Assembly: GCF_963678635.1 (NCBI RefSeq)
Contig: NC_087067.1
Location: 23,879,547-23,943,546 of the forward strand
From: Symsagittifera roscoffensis
Taxonomy: Eukaryota; Xenacoelomorpha; Acoela; Convolutidae
Direction: 5' to 3'
Length of the DNA: 64,000 nucleotides
The notes beneath the pieces were generated by a model, which was given only the letters and a program-made list of their open reading frames with translations, did not search any database and was not told the origin of the DNA. This document shows positions 43,647 to 55,130 of the stretch, piece after piece. Both the position numbers and the translations under genes were made by a program. The number at the start of each line of letters is the position of its first letter. Positions within the stretch are counted from its first letter, which is position 1.

Positions 43647-44229
43647 AACAAGACTGCTCGTATCAAGGCGAAGCCCTGAATGTTGCGACTGCCTTTTATG
43701 GTTTATGGAGCAGTAATAACATTAAAAAATTAAATGTAAGAAAAATTAAAATGAATTTTTTTTTTCTAAAATTTGAAATTTGTTATGAAAATCATCCCCC
43801 CACACGCCATACAAAGTACAAAACGATAGATTTTGCTCCTTGTAACAAACCAATTATGGCGAATAAGCTTCTTTTAACCAATTTGGAATGATTTCTAAGA
43901 CGGATTAACTCTCCGCTTACGCGTTAATAGCGCGAAATATATCGCGCGTTAATTGTCCCAAATTGGCCAAAATGGCAATCTTTAAACCCTCATAACTTTA
44001 CGAAAAATGATCACAGGTGAAATATCTTTTCAAATTTGAGCTTAGGACAACAATACCTTTTGAATGATATAAAAAAATTCCGTCAAAAATGGCTAGTTAA
44101 AAAGTCGAAATTTGTCTGAAGAAAAAAAACCCACCCCGAGCACAAATATTCCGTTACTTTCGTATCGAAAGTCGGAACAATAAGCAGACGGAACATTCAT
44201 GGCTTTGCCGTCCTACGAGCAGTCTTGTT
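43647..44229. mobile_element. Second MITE family, full copy with about 45 bp inverted repeats
   Basis: Left end AACAAGACTGCTCGTAT...GCCCTGAATGTTGCGACTGCC and right end (reverse complement) AACAAGACTGCTCGTAGG...CATGAATGTTCCGTCTGC form imperfect inverted repeats of about 45 bp. The interior has a near-palindrome GCGCGAAATATATCGCGC (about 43930-43947) and a closing TTCGTATCGAAAGTCGG hairpin. No coding capacity. The target-site duplication is not clear. Confidence 0.78.
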
Positions 44230-44703
44230 TCATTGTTTGAAGCAACAAGCAAGCTAACCACTCATCCGAGGAGAATCTACAAAACATTGCATAGCTGTTT
44301 CCTTATTGGAAAATGAAAAGTTCAGGAACAAATTTGACTTAACCAAACCTGGAAAAATCCGCTTAAAAGATGAAAAACCAAAAACAAAAATTTGTTCTTA
44401 AATATTTAATTTCATCTGAACCCACTCAAATGCGTATACAACAGCACAACAACAAAACACAAACCATTTATTGTATTGCAACCTAACCGGTTTTAAGGAC
44501 GCTCAAAATGTTTTCGTTCCAAATCAAATTTTTTTCTGCCTTCGTTTTGTTTATATTTTATAGCGGCCAAAAATCTACAAATTTTGCGTCTATCATTTTT
44601 CAGTGTAATCCATTTAATGCATTTATCATAAGACACAATGATTATACAGACATTTCAGCTCGTTTACATTTCAAATCAGTATCAGATATTGTTGGCTATT
44701 TCT
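44230..44703. other. No gene seen; 3' flank of the large-exon gene
   Basis: AT-rich; would hold the 3' untranslated region of the minus-strand gene ending at 44704. Confidence 0.4.
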
Positions 44704-47700
44704 TCAGTTTCTAGTTCTCCCGTCAGTTTTTCCGGATTCTTTTGAACTATGAAAGTGTTGCTTCACCTGATTCGGAAACATGCCAACCCCTGTTTTCAGT
44801 TGTTTTCTTAATTGTCTAATAGGACCAAAAGCACCGGACAAGAAGCCTCCGTTTGTTCTGTGCCCATAGACAGGTTTTTGGGGCAATTTTTTTGTTTCCT
44901 GATTTTCCGATTTCGACGAAAACTGCTTATCTTCTTCTTCAGTTGTTGAATTCTCGATGGTCGATACTTTTTTGGGATCAGGGTGAAAATCATGTGTAAA
45001 CTTTTCATTTTTATTGAACGATTCAAGTATATTTTGCTCTGCCTTTAAACCTGAATCATCATCACTGTTTTCAATTTTGCTCTGAGCAATTTCGAGCCCA
45101 CTTTGTTCATGCCAGTTTTCGTGTTTGTCATATTCATTCGATGATTTGTCAGTGGTGACGCTCGAATCTTCCGATTCGTTCACCCCTCCTTTCGTACGCA
45201 AATCTGATTGGCTAATGCTCCAAAAACCTTCGTTTGGAGGAGTTACCGAGTTTTGAGTCTGTTTTTTAATTTTTTGGCCTATACTGGATGCAATTTGACC
45301 GGTCTTGAACTTAATTTCATCATTTAAACCGTGCGGATTCGTTTGGTGTGTCAAATTCTTCCTATTTTCATTTTCCACAGAGTCTAATTCGTTTTCTGCG
45401 CCACCGTTTGATGCATTCAAGTGTTTTCTAACTTCTTCATTTGCCAAAACTTCCGCTAATTTTTTCACAAATGAAGCTCCATTCGAAAAAATACTTGCTT
45501 TTGCTTTTGATTCATTCATCGGTTTGCTTTCAATTTTGTTTGATTTATTTCGGAAACCGGGCGTCGAAAATTTTGAACCATTGCGAAACTTGCCGTAATT
45601 TTTTGATAATTTCTGTTTATTTAGAGAATCGTTGATTACCAACTTCCTTAAGCTACTTGAAGAACCAGAGTCCAGTAGTTTTGACTCATATCCTGGCAAA
45701 AGAAGCCTCCCAATTTCATTAGCACCCCATTTTTCCTCGGTTTTCATTTCCATGTCATTCGAGGAATTGTTGCTCGGAAGTTTCGGTTTGTTTGAGGAGT
45801 CGTTTGAAAGAAGCTTTGTTTTATTCTTCAATTTTCTCCACACTTCCGGTAAACTATGGTTCTCAAGTTTCTCAGAAACCCAGTTTCCTTCTGTTTTGAA
45901 ATTCCAATCTTCCGAAGAATTGTTGCTTGGAGTTTTTTGCTCGCTTAAATTTATTTTCAGAAGTTTTGATTTGTTTGAAAAGAATTCTGATGTGTTCTTT
46001 AATTTTTGCCACTCTTCCGGCAAGGAATACTTCCCGAAATCATTTTTACTCTGACTTTCTCCTGTTTTCAATTTCCATTTCTGAAAAGTATTGTTGCTGG
46101 GAGCTTTCGCTTGAGTTGGAGAGATGGTATTCCAAAACTCTGACTCGTTTGACATAAGGTTCGGTTTTTTCTTCCATTTGTTCGAAACTCCCTTCAAATA
46201 TTGCGTCTCAAAATCGCCATCCACTGTTTTTGAATCCCCATCCTCCCCCAATCCGTTCAGATTTGACCTATTTAACAATCTATCTTTTGACAAATTAAAA
46301 TTATTGCTAGAATAATTGCTACGGTTCCATTTAATATCATCAGAAGTTCCACTTTTTTTCCACTTTGGCTTCTGAGAGAAATCCCTGCTCGGGGATTTTG
46401 ACTGGTTGAAATCTTCGGACTGAACTTCTTTAACCTCAGTAAAGCTGTTATCGATAGAATTTTCTGATTTGAGGCTTAAAGTTTTCGCAAGTTCCGCGTT
46501 TCGATTTGAATGAAGGGCTGATTCATTTTGGAAGTTACTCAAACTGTTGATTGGGTTATTTTTGACCTCATCAGAAACTGGGCTCGACTCGTGAACATTG
46601 TTTCGGCCTTCGAACTTCGATGAATTGTCATAAAATTGATCAGATGTTTCAATGGAGTTCGCTTCTGAGTTTTTGTCTAAATGGTCTTCAATCTCTTTAT
46701 TTTTCTCTCGAAGTTCTTTCATAGCTTGTAGAAATTCTTCTAAACTAGACATCGTAGTGCTTTTTTGGTCATCTTCATTTTCAACTGAATAATCAGCTTG
46801 CCAATTCCAAGACTCTTCGCCTACATTTTCATCTTCTGATAGATTGTGGTGCCAAAATGGATCATTGCCTAGTTGCTCCATTAGTTCGTCAAATGCACCA
46901 AACGAACTGTTTTTGACGAGTTCGTCAATATCGTCGGACATATATGTTTTGGAAGATTCATTTACTATCGGGTATTTATCATCAGTTGAAGCTTCTTTTA
47001 CTTTTCCATCATCAGTATCATACATATTTTTGAATCTATCCGGTAAACTCATATTGTATTCTGGATGCTTTTCTAGAACTCGAATAGGAAGATAGGGAAC
47101 TCCTCCAGCTTCGTCGTATTTCTCTTCATTTTTTGCCCTATCTTTGTTTTTTGGTCCGCGAAAATATTTTCTCGGTCCTTCGGACATACTTTCTTCATCG
47201 TCCAGTGACCGCGTTTCCGACTTCATTTCTTCTCGATCGTTATCGGAATCCGTTGTCTCGCCACTTCTATCATGATCTTGATTCTTTCCGATGTTAATTC
47301 CCCGAAAACTTGTTAATCCAGTTTTACCAAGAGCCTTCGGGAAAAACTCCAGAAGTGACGAGAACATTCCATTAACCCTGACTTTGTTCCTCATTTTTGG
47401 GGCCATTTTTTCATTCCAACTGTTATGTATTGGATCAGGAGAAGTTTTTTTGTTTGAATGCTGCGTTTCTTTTTGATTGTATGGGTATCCACTCAACTCG
47501 GTTTGATGCTCGAAAGATTGTGAGTGCGCTTTCTGAACTGGCACTGGCTTTAATGCAATGAAATGTGTCTCGTAGATTTGGTCCACCCCACTGGGGGGAT
47601 TCTGTTCACTTTCGGGCACACTTAATTCAGATACATCGAACTCAACTTCGCTTTGAGATTCCACAAAACTTCGTCTGAAGTTTTCCTCTAACCCTGGGTT

Positions 47701-47729
47701 GTTGTCTCTAAATATTGAATTATCGGCAA
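44704..47729 (-). CDS. Large single exon: cysteine-free, Ser/Asn/Lys/Glu-rich protein (~1008 aa)
   Basis: An uninterrupted 3 kb minus-strand frame in an AT-rich region where chance frames are under 100 codons. There is no ATG at the left of the frame (it opens with TTG after a stop), and TTGATTGTTAG|TTGCC at 47730 is a fitting splice acceptor, so the start is probably in an unseen upstream exon. The stop TAG is at 44704. I count no cysteine. It is hydrophilic and probably disordered, with many N-x-S/T sites, an acidic first half and a basic second half. About 55-60-residue imperfect repeats occur around residues 545-690 (SLPEEWQKLKN, SLPEVWRKLKN; PSNNSSEDW, PSNNSSND). The end is basic (GGFLSGAFGPIRQLRKQLKTG). 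I recognise no family. An extracellular-matrix or secreted phosphoprotein-like product is an inference from composition. Confidence 0.7.
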
Positions 47730-47847
47730 CTAACAATCAAATTTGTTCTCTTAAAAAGTCGGCTTAAAACTGTTCGTCTCGGAAATATTGCCAGTACATC
47801 ATTGATAATACGACGGACGGTATTTTCGGTAACATTATTAGTGGCGA

Positions 47848-48200
47848 CAGGGGCTAATATACGTGGGAAAGGGGGTGGCGGTCGGACACCCCTTCCCCTC
47901 AGGGATTCGATCCCCTCACCAACCAAAGGTTCCCCCCTTTGGTATTATTTTATGATATTCATTTTCAGCCCACCAACCTTTAATTTTTTTCTAAAGGCGC
48001 CTTAGGTGCCATTTAAAAAAATTGAAGGGGAGCGCGCGCCGAAAAAACGCGATTTTGGTCGAAATTTTCCAAAAAATGCCCAAAAGCAGCCTTTTTGACC
48101 CTTCGTTTTAGAAAAAAGTTTACCAAAAATGAATATCGTAAAATACTACCATAGGGTGAAACCTTTGCGTGGTCAGGGTACTCCCCCTCCTCCTCTTTAA
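47848..48200 (-). mobile_element. hAT-type MITE, decayed copy
   Basis: Reverse orientation: GGCGGTCGGACACCCC, GGGATTCGATCCCCTC, GGCGCCTTAGGTGCC, GGGGAGCGCGCGCC and AAAATGCCCAAAAGC follow the family order, then it loses similarity. Confidence 0.75.
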
Positions 48201-49748
48201 TCTTAAATTGTTAGAAAACGGATTAAAGTACTGTTTTTGGCAAAACAAACAAAAACATCGCTATCAGTAAACTAAAATATCATCTAACTAAGAGTTTAAA
48301 AAGTCAAATATTTCTCAACAACACGATGAGAACTGAAAGCAAAATTTATAAAAAGGTTATCTACGAGCGAACAAGGTTGTGTTCGTGTGTTTTGAGGGCG
48401 AGGGGACTTGATAACTTTTGATGTCTTAGATGTTTCTTACATTATTTTGTATTTGCATGTTTTTGCTTCAAAACTAGCTTTTTTATTTTGATAGATTTCG
48501 AATTTCGACTATTTCGAACAATCAATTTTTCTTTTTTTTTCGGTTTAGCCGTTTTGTTGTTTTTATTGCAAGTGGTGCGAAGCTCAGTTTGGCCTTTGTG
48601 TAAAAAAAATTCTGAAATAGAACAAAAAATTTCAAAACTGGGGGCTCATTACAAGAGCTATTTTGTTTCCTTTTTAGTGCAAATTGTGTTTTGAAGAAAC
48701 AAGATGTCAAATGAACAATTTTCAGTTTTCAATTTTTGCAATTACGTTATTAAATCATGGATTTTTTTTGCTGAACTGGTTCGCCCGTTCGTGGTTTACT
48801 CATACATCGCTTTACTGGCCTATTACCCATTCATTATTTGAGGACATTCGAAAACTTGCCCGAAAATTTGCCCTTGAAGGATGAAAACTTACTATCGTTA
48901 AGAGGGTGTATCAAACTTGATCATGGAAAAATAATATCTTTTTAATTTGTTTTCAACCCTCATGAAATGCATCAAAATGCTCTTATTTTTATTCATTTCT
49001 CCCCATGATAATTTTTTTAAGAAACTCAAAACCTGGACTTTTTTGGACCAAAAATTTGGGCTGTTTAGATTCTGTTTCGTTCGCCTTATTGATTTACCTA
49101 AAATATTTACCTAAAATACAAATTTTATTACAACCGTACTGTTTGCAAATGTTCATGGATGATGGCCGAAGGATTACGAACGTGGTTAAAGAATTTTTTT
49201 CGAATTCACATTTTTAAGCTATTTTACCGGACAAAAATTTTCAGAAATTTCATTTAAGCAGATCAAACGTTTTCTTCGGTCGATTGATCCTTTCAATATG
49301 ACCAAACAAGTGTACTAGTTGTTACCAATATCGGGATATAATTGTATCAATAACTGGCATATAGTTGTTACCAATATCGTAAACTAGCGTACAAATGTGT
49401 GAGGCTGATAACAATTTAATATTATTTATAATAGTTCAGTGCTGCTTATTTTGGATCAATTTTGCTTGAGGTTGCGTGTATTTTAAAAACTGAATTTTAG
49501 AAAAATGATGACTTAAAAAATTAAGTCCAACTTAAGTTTAGTTATTTTTTTCAAAGCTCATTTGTCACGGTTCTGCCATTCTAATAAGTAACGCTTGAAA
49601 ACTTTGTTTAGAAACGCGGTCTCCCAGACAATTTGAAAATAACTAATTTTTCAAGATGAAAAAAATAGAAAAATTGGAAACACTTTTTTTACTTTTCATT
49701 TCTAAGGTTTTCAAAAAAGGGTTCATAAAAATATCAGATAACTGGCAC
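48201..49748. other. No gene seen
   Basis: AT-rich, with only short low-complexity frames. TGTTACCAATATCG occurs twice (49320, 49366). If the 44704-47729 gene has upstream exons they could lie here or beyond, but none is recognisable. Confidence 0.4.
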
Positions 49749-49906
49749 TAGGTGCGGGCGGATTTAAAAGTGCTCAGAAACGGCTTTTTTTACCTGTTTT
49801 TTTCCTCGAACAAAAAAAAGGTCGACAAAATTTTCCAAAAGTTTTTGAAAATCCGTCCCCCCCCCCCCCCCCCCCCCCATCGAGAAAAACCTAGATCCGC
49901 ACATGA
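49749..49906 (-). mobile_element. hAT-type MITE, internally deleted copy with poly-C run
   Basis: GTGCGGGCGGATTTAAAAGTGC joined to GGTCGACAAAATTTTCC and ATCGAGAAAAACCTAGATCCG. A run of more than 20 C (49857-49879) marks the former CTCGAGGGGG region. Confidence 0.7.
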
Positions 49907-51428
49907 CTGGCATAACTTCGGGACAACCAAATTTTTCAAAGCAATATCATTTATCAAAGCCTGATTGGGGTCAAGAAAAATCAATGGGGAAATTCCGCAT
50001 ACAAGAAGTACCGAATATCCAAACACTGGTAGCCAATCAAAATTCAGTTTTCAAAAATCTGAAAAAATATGCCGGAAAGAAAATTAATAAGTTTTTGACT
50101 GTTTAGAGGATCCTCATTGTTCAAAAATTTTCGGACCCTCATTGTTCAAAATGAAAAAAAAAATCCCCTCTTCTTGCTCACCCTCCAATGGCAACCCGCT
50201 TGAAGTTGCCGACTTCCACCATGTCTTCTCTGTTATGATCACGTGACGACCATTCTTGCAGCGAGGCTACTTCCTATATTAAACGACTATTAGTTATTAT
50301 CAATTATAGAAAATTATAACTACTGATAATATTGTAGTCACTTTAATCGAATCGAAATCAAGTAAGAAATGGCTAAATATTAAGTCGTTTATGTAAAAAT
50401 CAATTAACATATGGATCATTTTGATTCAAGTTAAAGTTATGTTTATATTTTTCATCAAATTCTAGCTGTTTACAACTAAATTTTTTTAACCTTTTTAAAG
50501 AGCTTTAAAATGACTAAAGTTGTACAATTCTGATGCGAGTTGCAATTTTTCTCCACGACCAAACTTTTCTGGAGAAAAAATTGTCTACTTTATAGAAAAA
50601 GCGAGATATTGTCGCATGCCAATTTGCTTAGGTTCAAAAGCTTCATGCCATCACGAGCGGGGGTTGTCGACTTTTGTTAAGAAAACTTTGTCGGCCTTTT
50701 TTACCACCAAATTGATTTTCTGAGCTCTCACAATTCAATATAAAGACCCTATTTTATAATTTTTTTAAAATGATTTCTGATTTTCTGCACTTAAGTCTTT
50801 TATGGTTGAAACATTGAGATATTTGTACAACTGACTGTCATTGCTTCAAACATTGATTCTATAAAAATTCTAATTATTCAACCTAGCTGCTTTACGCACC
50901 AATTTTCTCTTGAAGAGATGTCGTCTTTCATTTGAAGACTGCAACAATGCAGGTAAAACGGCTGTCAAGAAAACCAGCCGCAAGCTCTTCTGTAGAAAAT
51001 ACATTTCAATCAATTTTTCATAGCTGCTTTAGTTTCAATGCTTTTAAATATACAAAAATGATAAAATTGCTAACTTGGTACCCATTCTGGGAAATTAGGC
51101 AAGTAAAGACATAACCTCTTTTCACAAATGACTACAATAAAAACCCTCAATAGGAAATAAATGAGATGATACATAATGCGAACATGTGATATCCATAATG
51201 TCAAACTTGATGCTTGAAATAAAAAATATAAACCAATATGAGGCAAGAAAAATTAATAACATATAAAACCTAACAAATATGCAAATAAAAAACAGAGAAG
51301 ATCTGATCACGGATTTTAAGAGCCATGTGATCAAACTTTTATCCGTAATTTTGAATAATCACTGGCTTACGATAACTGCTTTAATTAGAGTTTTAGTCAG
51401 ACATAACACAAATTTAAACTAAATTTTC
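49907..51428. other. No gene seen
   Basis: AT-rich; short ORFs on both strands without motifs. Confidence 0.4.
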
Positions 51429-51964
51429 AACAAGACTGCTCACATCAGGGCAAAGCCCTGAATGTTCCGACTACTTTTGAAGGTTTATGGAGCAGCAGTA
51501 ATAACATAAAAACATTATATGAAATAAAATAAAATGAAAATTTTTTTTCTAAAATTTGAAACTTTTTATGAAAATCATCCCCCCACACGCCATATAAAGT
51601 ACAAAATGAGATATTTCGCTCCTTGTAACAAACCAATTATGGCAAATAAGCTTCTTTTAACCAATTTGGAACAATTTCTAAGACGGATTAACTCTCCGCT
51701 TACGCGTTAATAGCGCGAAATATATCGCGCGTTAATTGTCCCAAATTGGCCAAAATGGCAATCTTTAAACCCCCGTAACTTTACGAAACAAGATCACAGG
51801 TGAAATATTTTTTCAAATTTGAGCTCAGGACAACAATACCCTTTGAATGATATAAAAAAAATTCCGTCAAAAATGGCTAGTTAAAAAGTCGAAATTTGTC
51901 TGAAGAAAAAAAAACCCCACCCCGAGCACAAATATTCCGTTACTTTCGTATCGAAAGTCGGAAC
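51429..51964 (+). mobile_element. Second MITE family, tandem copy 1
   Basis: 536 bp matching 43647-44190, from AACAAGACTGCTCACATCAG to AAAGTCGGAAC. The right-hand terminal part present at 44191-44229 is missing; the next copy begins directly. Confidence 0.8.
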
Positions 51965-52497
51965 AACAAGACTGCTCGTATCAGGGCGAAGCCCTGAAGT
52001 TCCAACTGTCTTTTAAGGTTTTATGGAGCAGTAATAACATTAAAAAATTAAATGTTAGAAAAATAAAATGAAATTTTTTTTCTAAAATTTGAAGTGTTTT
52101 ATGAAAATCATCCCCCCCACACGCCATATAAAGTACAAAAAGATAGATTTCGTTCCTTGTAACAAATCAATTATGGCAAATAAGCTTCGTTCAACCAATT
52201 TGGAACGATTTATAAGACGGATTAAATCTCCGCTTTCGCGTTAATAGCGCGAAATATATTGCGCGTTAATTGTCCCAAATTGGCGAAAATGGCAATCTTT
52301 AAACCCTCATAGCTTTACGAAAAATGATCACAGGTGAAATATCTTTTCAAATTTAAGCTCAGGACAACAATACCTTTTGAATGATGTAAAAAAGTTCCGT
52401 CAAAAATGGCTAGTTAAAAAGTCGAAATTTGTCTGAAGAAAAAAAACCCACCCCGAGCACAAATATTCCGTTACTTTTGTATCGAAAGTCGGAACAA
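51965..52497 (+). mobile_element. Second MITE family, tandem copy 2
   Basis: 533 bp, same orientation, AACAAGACTGCTCGTATCAG to AAAGTCGGAACAA, abutting copy 1 without spacer. Differences between the two copies are scattered substitutions. Confidence 0.8.
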
Positions 52498-52712
52498 TTA
52501 CCCTTACACAACAAAAGCAGAAACTATTTATTTCTCATCTATCATTAGACATACACAACTTCTGGAAAAAAAATCCCAAAATCAGTTCACTGTGTAACCG
52601 CAACGCGATAAACGCTGATTCTGCATGCTTTGAGTATACACAATAATCGTAGCAGACAATTGCAAATTAACACAAATGTAGTTTTGAACTAGGTTCATAT
52701 AACTATCAAGGC

Positions 52713-52800
52713 TTGCCAGTTCATGTGGCCAAGCGGTTAACATATTCGTCTAGCAGACGGCAGATCGGGGATTCAAACACCAACAGATGTTTCAGAGAGA
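52713..52800 (+). ncRNA. tRNA-like sequence (tRNA pseudogene or SINE head)
   Basis: Box A-like TGGCCAAGCGG (52726-52736), an anticodon-like arm TTCGTCTAGCAGACGG, and a degraded box B (GGGATTCAAACACC, about 52769-52782) at tRNA spacing. No seven-pair acceptor stem can be formed, so it is not an intact tRNA gene. Confidence 0.55.
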
Positions 52801-54876
52801 AATAGCCTAGATTTAGGTAATTTTTTCCCAGAAATTAGATGAGAAATAAAGAATTTTGAGAAAACGCTTGCTATATTTAAAAATTTCAAAAAGAATTTCT
52901 GCGTACATATTTTGATTACAAACTAAGTATTTTTCACCAGAAACAAAAACAAATTGTTTGTTACGGGTAGCTTTTGAATTATCTTAATTTGCCAACAGCA
53001 GTTTTGAGTGAATTATTTTGGAATAGCGATTTTATCAACAGAATTTGTTCTAGTTGTGCTATTCGACACACAGACTGAGCTCCCATTGATGGTTTTGAAT
53101 TTATCAATAGTTCTCATCAACGGCAATTAAGCAAAAGCATTGTAGAGAATAGCTTTTTTGGTTATATCACATCTGTTTACTAAGTACATGTATCATAGAC
53201 TAACTTCTGTTTACTTGTACCAATGCCCATACACCATCTATTATTGTTGACCCGATAGGATCATGCGACTGCTTTGCCCAATGTGAGGCCAACTGTATAT
53301 TTTGTGTATTGTAAGAGGATTCCGCAACAAGGACTCTCTCTTTAATCTCCTTTTGTTTTTCCGTTTTCTTTGATCGATGCGACATATTTAGTTGTGATAG
53401 GTAGCAGATTTTTACAAATTTGAATCTTTGCTGAACTTTTTAATGTCGGCCTAATATATTTCCGTCACAGAATAATTTGTGACTCTTTATCGCTTTTAGT
53501 TTTAAAGTTTGATTTCAAAGTTTAAAATTGCATCCATAAAATTGTACGTGGTTAAATCAAATATTCTAAGCATATTTGTTTTGCACCAACAAAATATCCA
53601 CATTACGGAAGAAACTGATAATTAAAAAAAATCTTTCAAAACTTGTGTACATTTGCTACTGAAAGCACCCAGAAACAGTTTTGTTTTTTTTTCCGTCCAA
53701 AATGGATGTCGTTACGCAATATCAAAAGAGGGCCCTTTGGATTTTTTGATTGATAAGATTCTCAAAACACGGAAGAGACTGATGGTTTTCTGACCTCAAT
53801 TAAATCCACTACTGATTCCTTTAATTTTCTCAATAATTATTTGTGTTTCAGGGATCGCTAATCAGCCTAGTGTCAAGAATATGATACTTGACAATTGATG
53901 CTTGTCTTTGTTCAGAAAATTGAAAATCCGGAGGAACTTTGAGTTTTAGTTTTTAGTTTTTTCTTTTGTTTTGTTTTCCATGCAAAATTATAAAACAATA
54001 AAAAATCATTACAAGGAGTTGAGTTGTATCTCAAATTCAACTCATTTCAGTCGTGATCAAAAAAACATCAGAGTTTTGAGAAAAACTAGTTTGAAATTTT
54101 TGAGATTTAGTGCAATTTCGAGCAAGTAACGCGATCGAGTTACGCTCGTCTTTTGAAAACTTACTGTTTATTTTAGACTTTTAGGAAAAAAACTTGATGA
54201 AGAATTTTTTCTGGATGTTTCATATAGCGCTTGTTTGTCAAAAAAGGTTTCGAACAAAAATTAAAAAATTTAAACTTTTTGCACAATATTTTGAATTTTT
54301 CTTTTTCAATTTTTTGTTTTTTATTCATTTTATGGCGAGAAATATTGTTGCTCATGCCTAATTTACTAGTTTTTTTGTAGAGTTCTCAAATCACATTGCG
54401 CACTAAAATAGACACTTTCTACACGAAATGTAAGAAAAAACTTTTACATCTATATTTTATGAAAATGGTGCGAACCTTCTGAGCCACTTGCACATCAACC
54501 GCCTGTCCTTGTTTTGTTATATTTTTTAGTCACAAAAACATTGACGTTGGATTTTATTTATAACCGACAATTGATGCCATTCATATAGATTAATTTTAGT
54601 CTGAAAAAATTTTATAATCATTCGCTTGCTAATCCACGTGCGTGCGTTTCTTGTGCACACACAAATTTTAATGTTCTGCTTCAATTTTTTCTCATATACA
54701 CAATCTCAATATACAAATTCACTTCAATATTTTAAAACCATTTGATAGTTTAAAGCATATTGTTATTAATTATTGAGAGAATACTTAAGTTCCTGTCTTT
54801 TTATACAACTTTGTACAAAAAATTGTAAAACTTTAATAATTTTAATCAAGTTGAAAAGATTAGATTGTATGGTTAG
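52801..54876. other. No gene seen; upstream flank of the methyltransferase-like gene
   Basis: AT-rich. ORFs are at most 61 codons and carry no motif. The promoter should lie in the right part; no convincing core element is seen. Confidence 0.4.
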
Positions 54877-55130
54877 ATGGAGAAAAGTGCGTTTATCACA
54901 GAATCTCATTCTACTTTTGAGTCGAACTACAGAGATACTAGAGGTCACTATACAGCAGCCAATTCAACCCCCCAAGGCGGACTAGAGAACGGGAGAGGGA
55001 GAGAGGGAGAAGATGGTGGTGGATGCGGGGGTTCAGGTGGTCAACGTGGTCTGGTCAAGTGTGAGTTCCGGGGCTTCGACGAGTGGGTCGCCCTCTCACG
55101 CCCTTACCCGACGCCTTTTGCAGTTATCAG
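54877..55130 (+). CDS. Methyltransferase-like gene, exon 1
   Basis: The likely start is the ATG at 54877 (MEKSAFITESHSTFE), preceded by GGTTAG, which could also be a splice or trans-splice acceptor. It codes a polar, Gly-rich N-terminus (GEDGGGCGGSGGQRG, about residues 48-62) and then CEFRGFDEWVALSRPYPTPF, where composition turns GC-rich and protein-like. The exon ends ATCAG|GCAAGC: a GC donor of good consensus. Phase 2 at this donor matches the acceptor at 57511 exactly, which supports the join. A GTGAGT inside (55058) would give the wrong phase. Confidence 0.6.

Noticed and set aside
45305-46315. Plus-strand Phe/Ser/Leu-rich ORFs up to 140 codons
   Set aside because: Antisense reflections of the Asn/Lys/Glu/Ser-rich 3 kb exon; composition is explained by the complementary codons.
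52713-52800. Intact tRNA gene
   Set aside because: Box A is good, but box B is degraded and no acceptor stem pairs; better explained as a tRNA pseudogene or SINE head.
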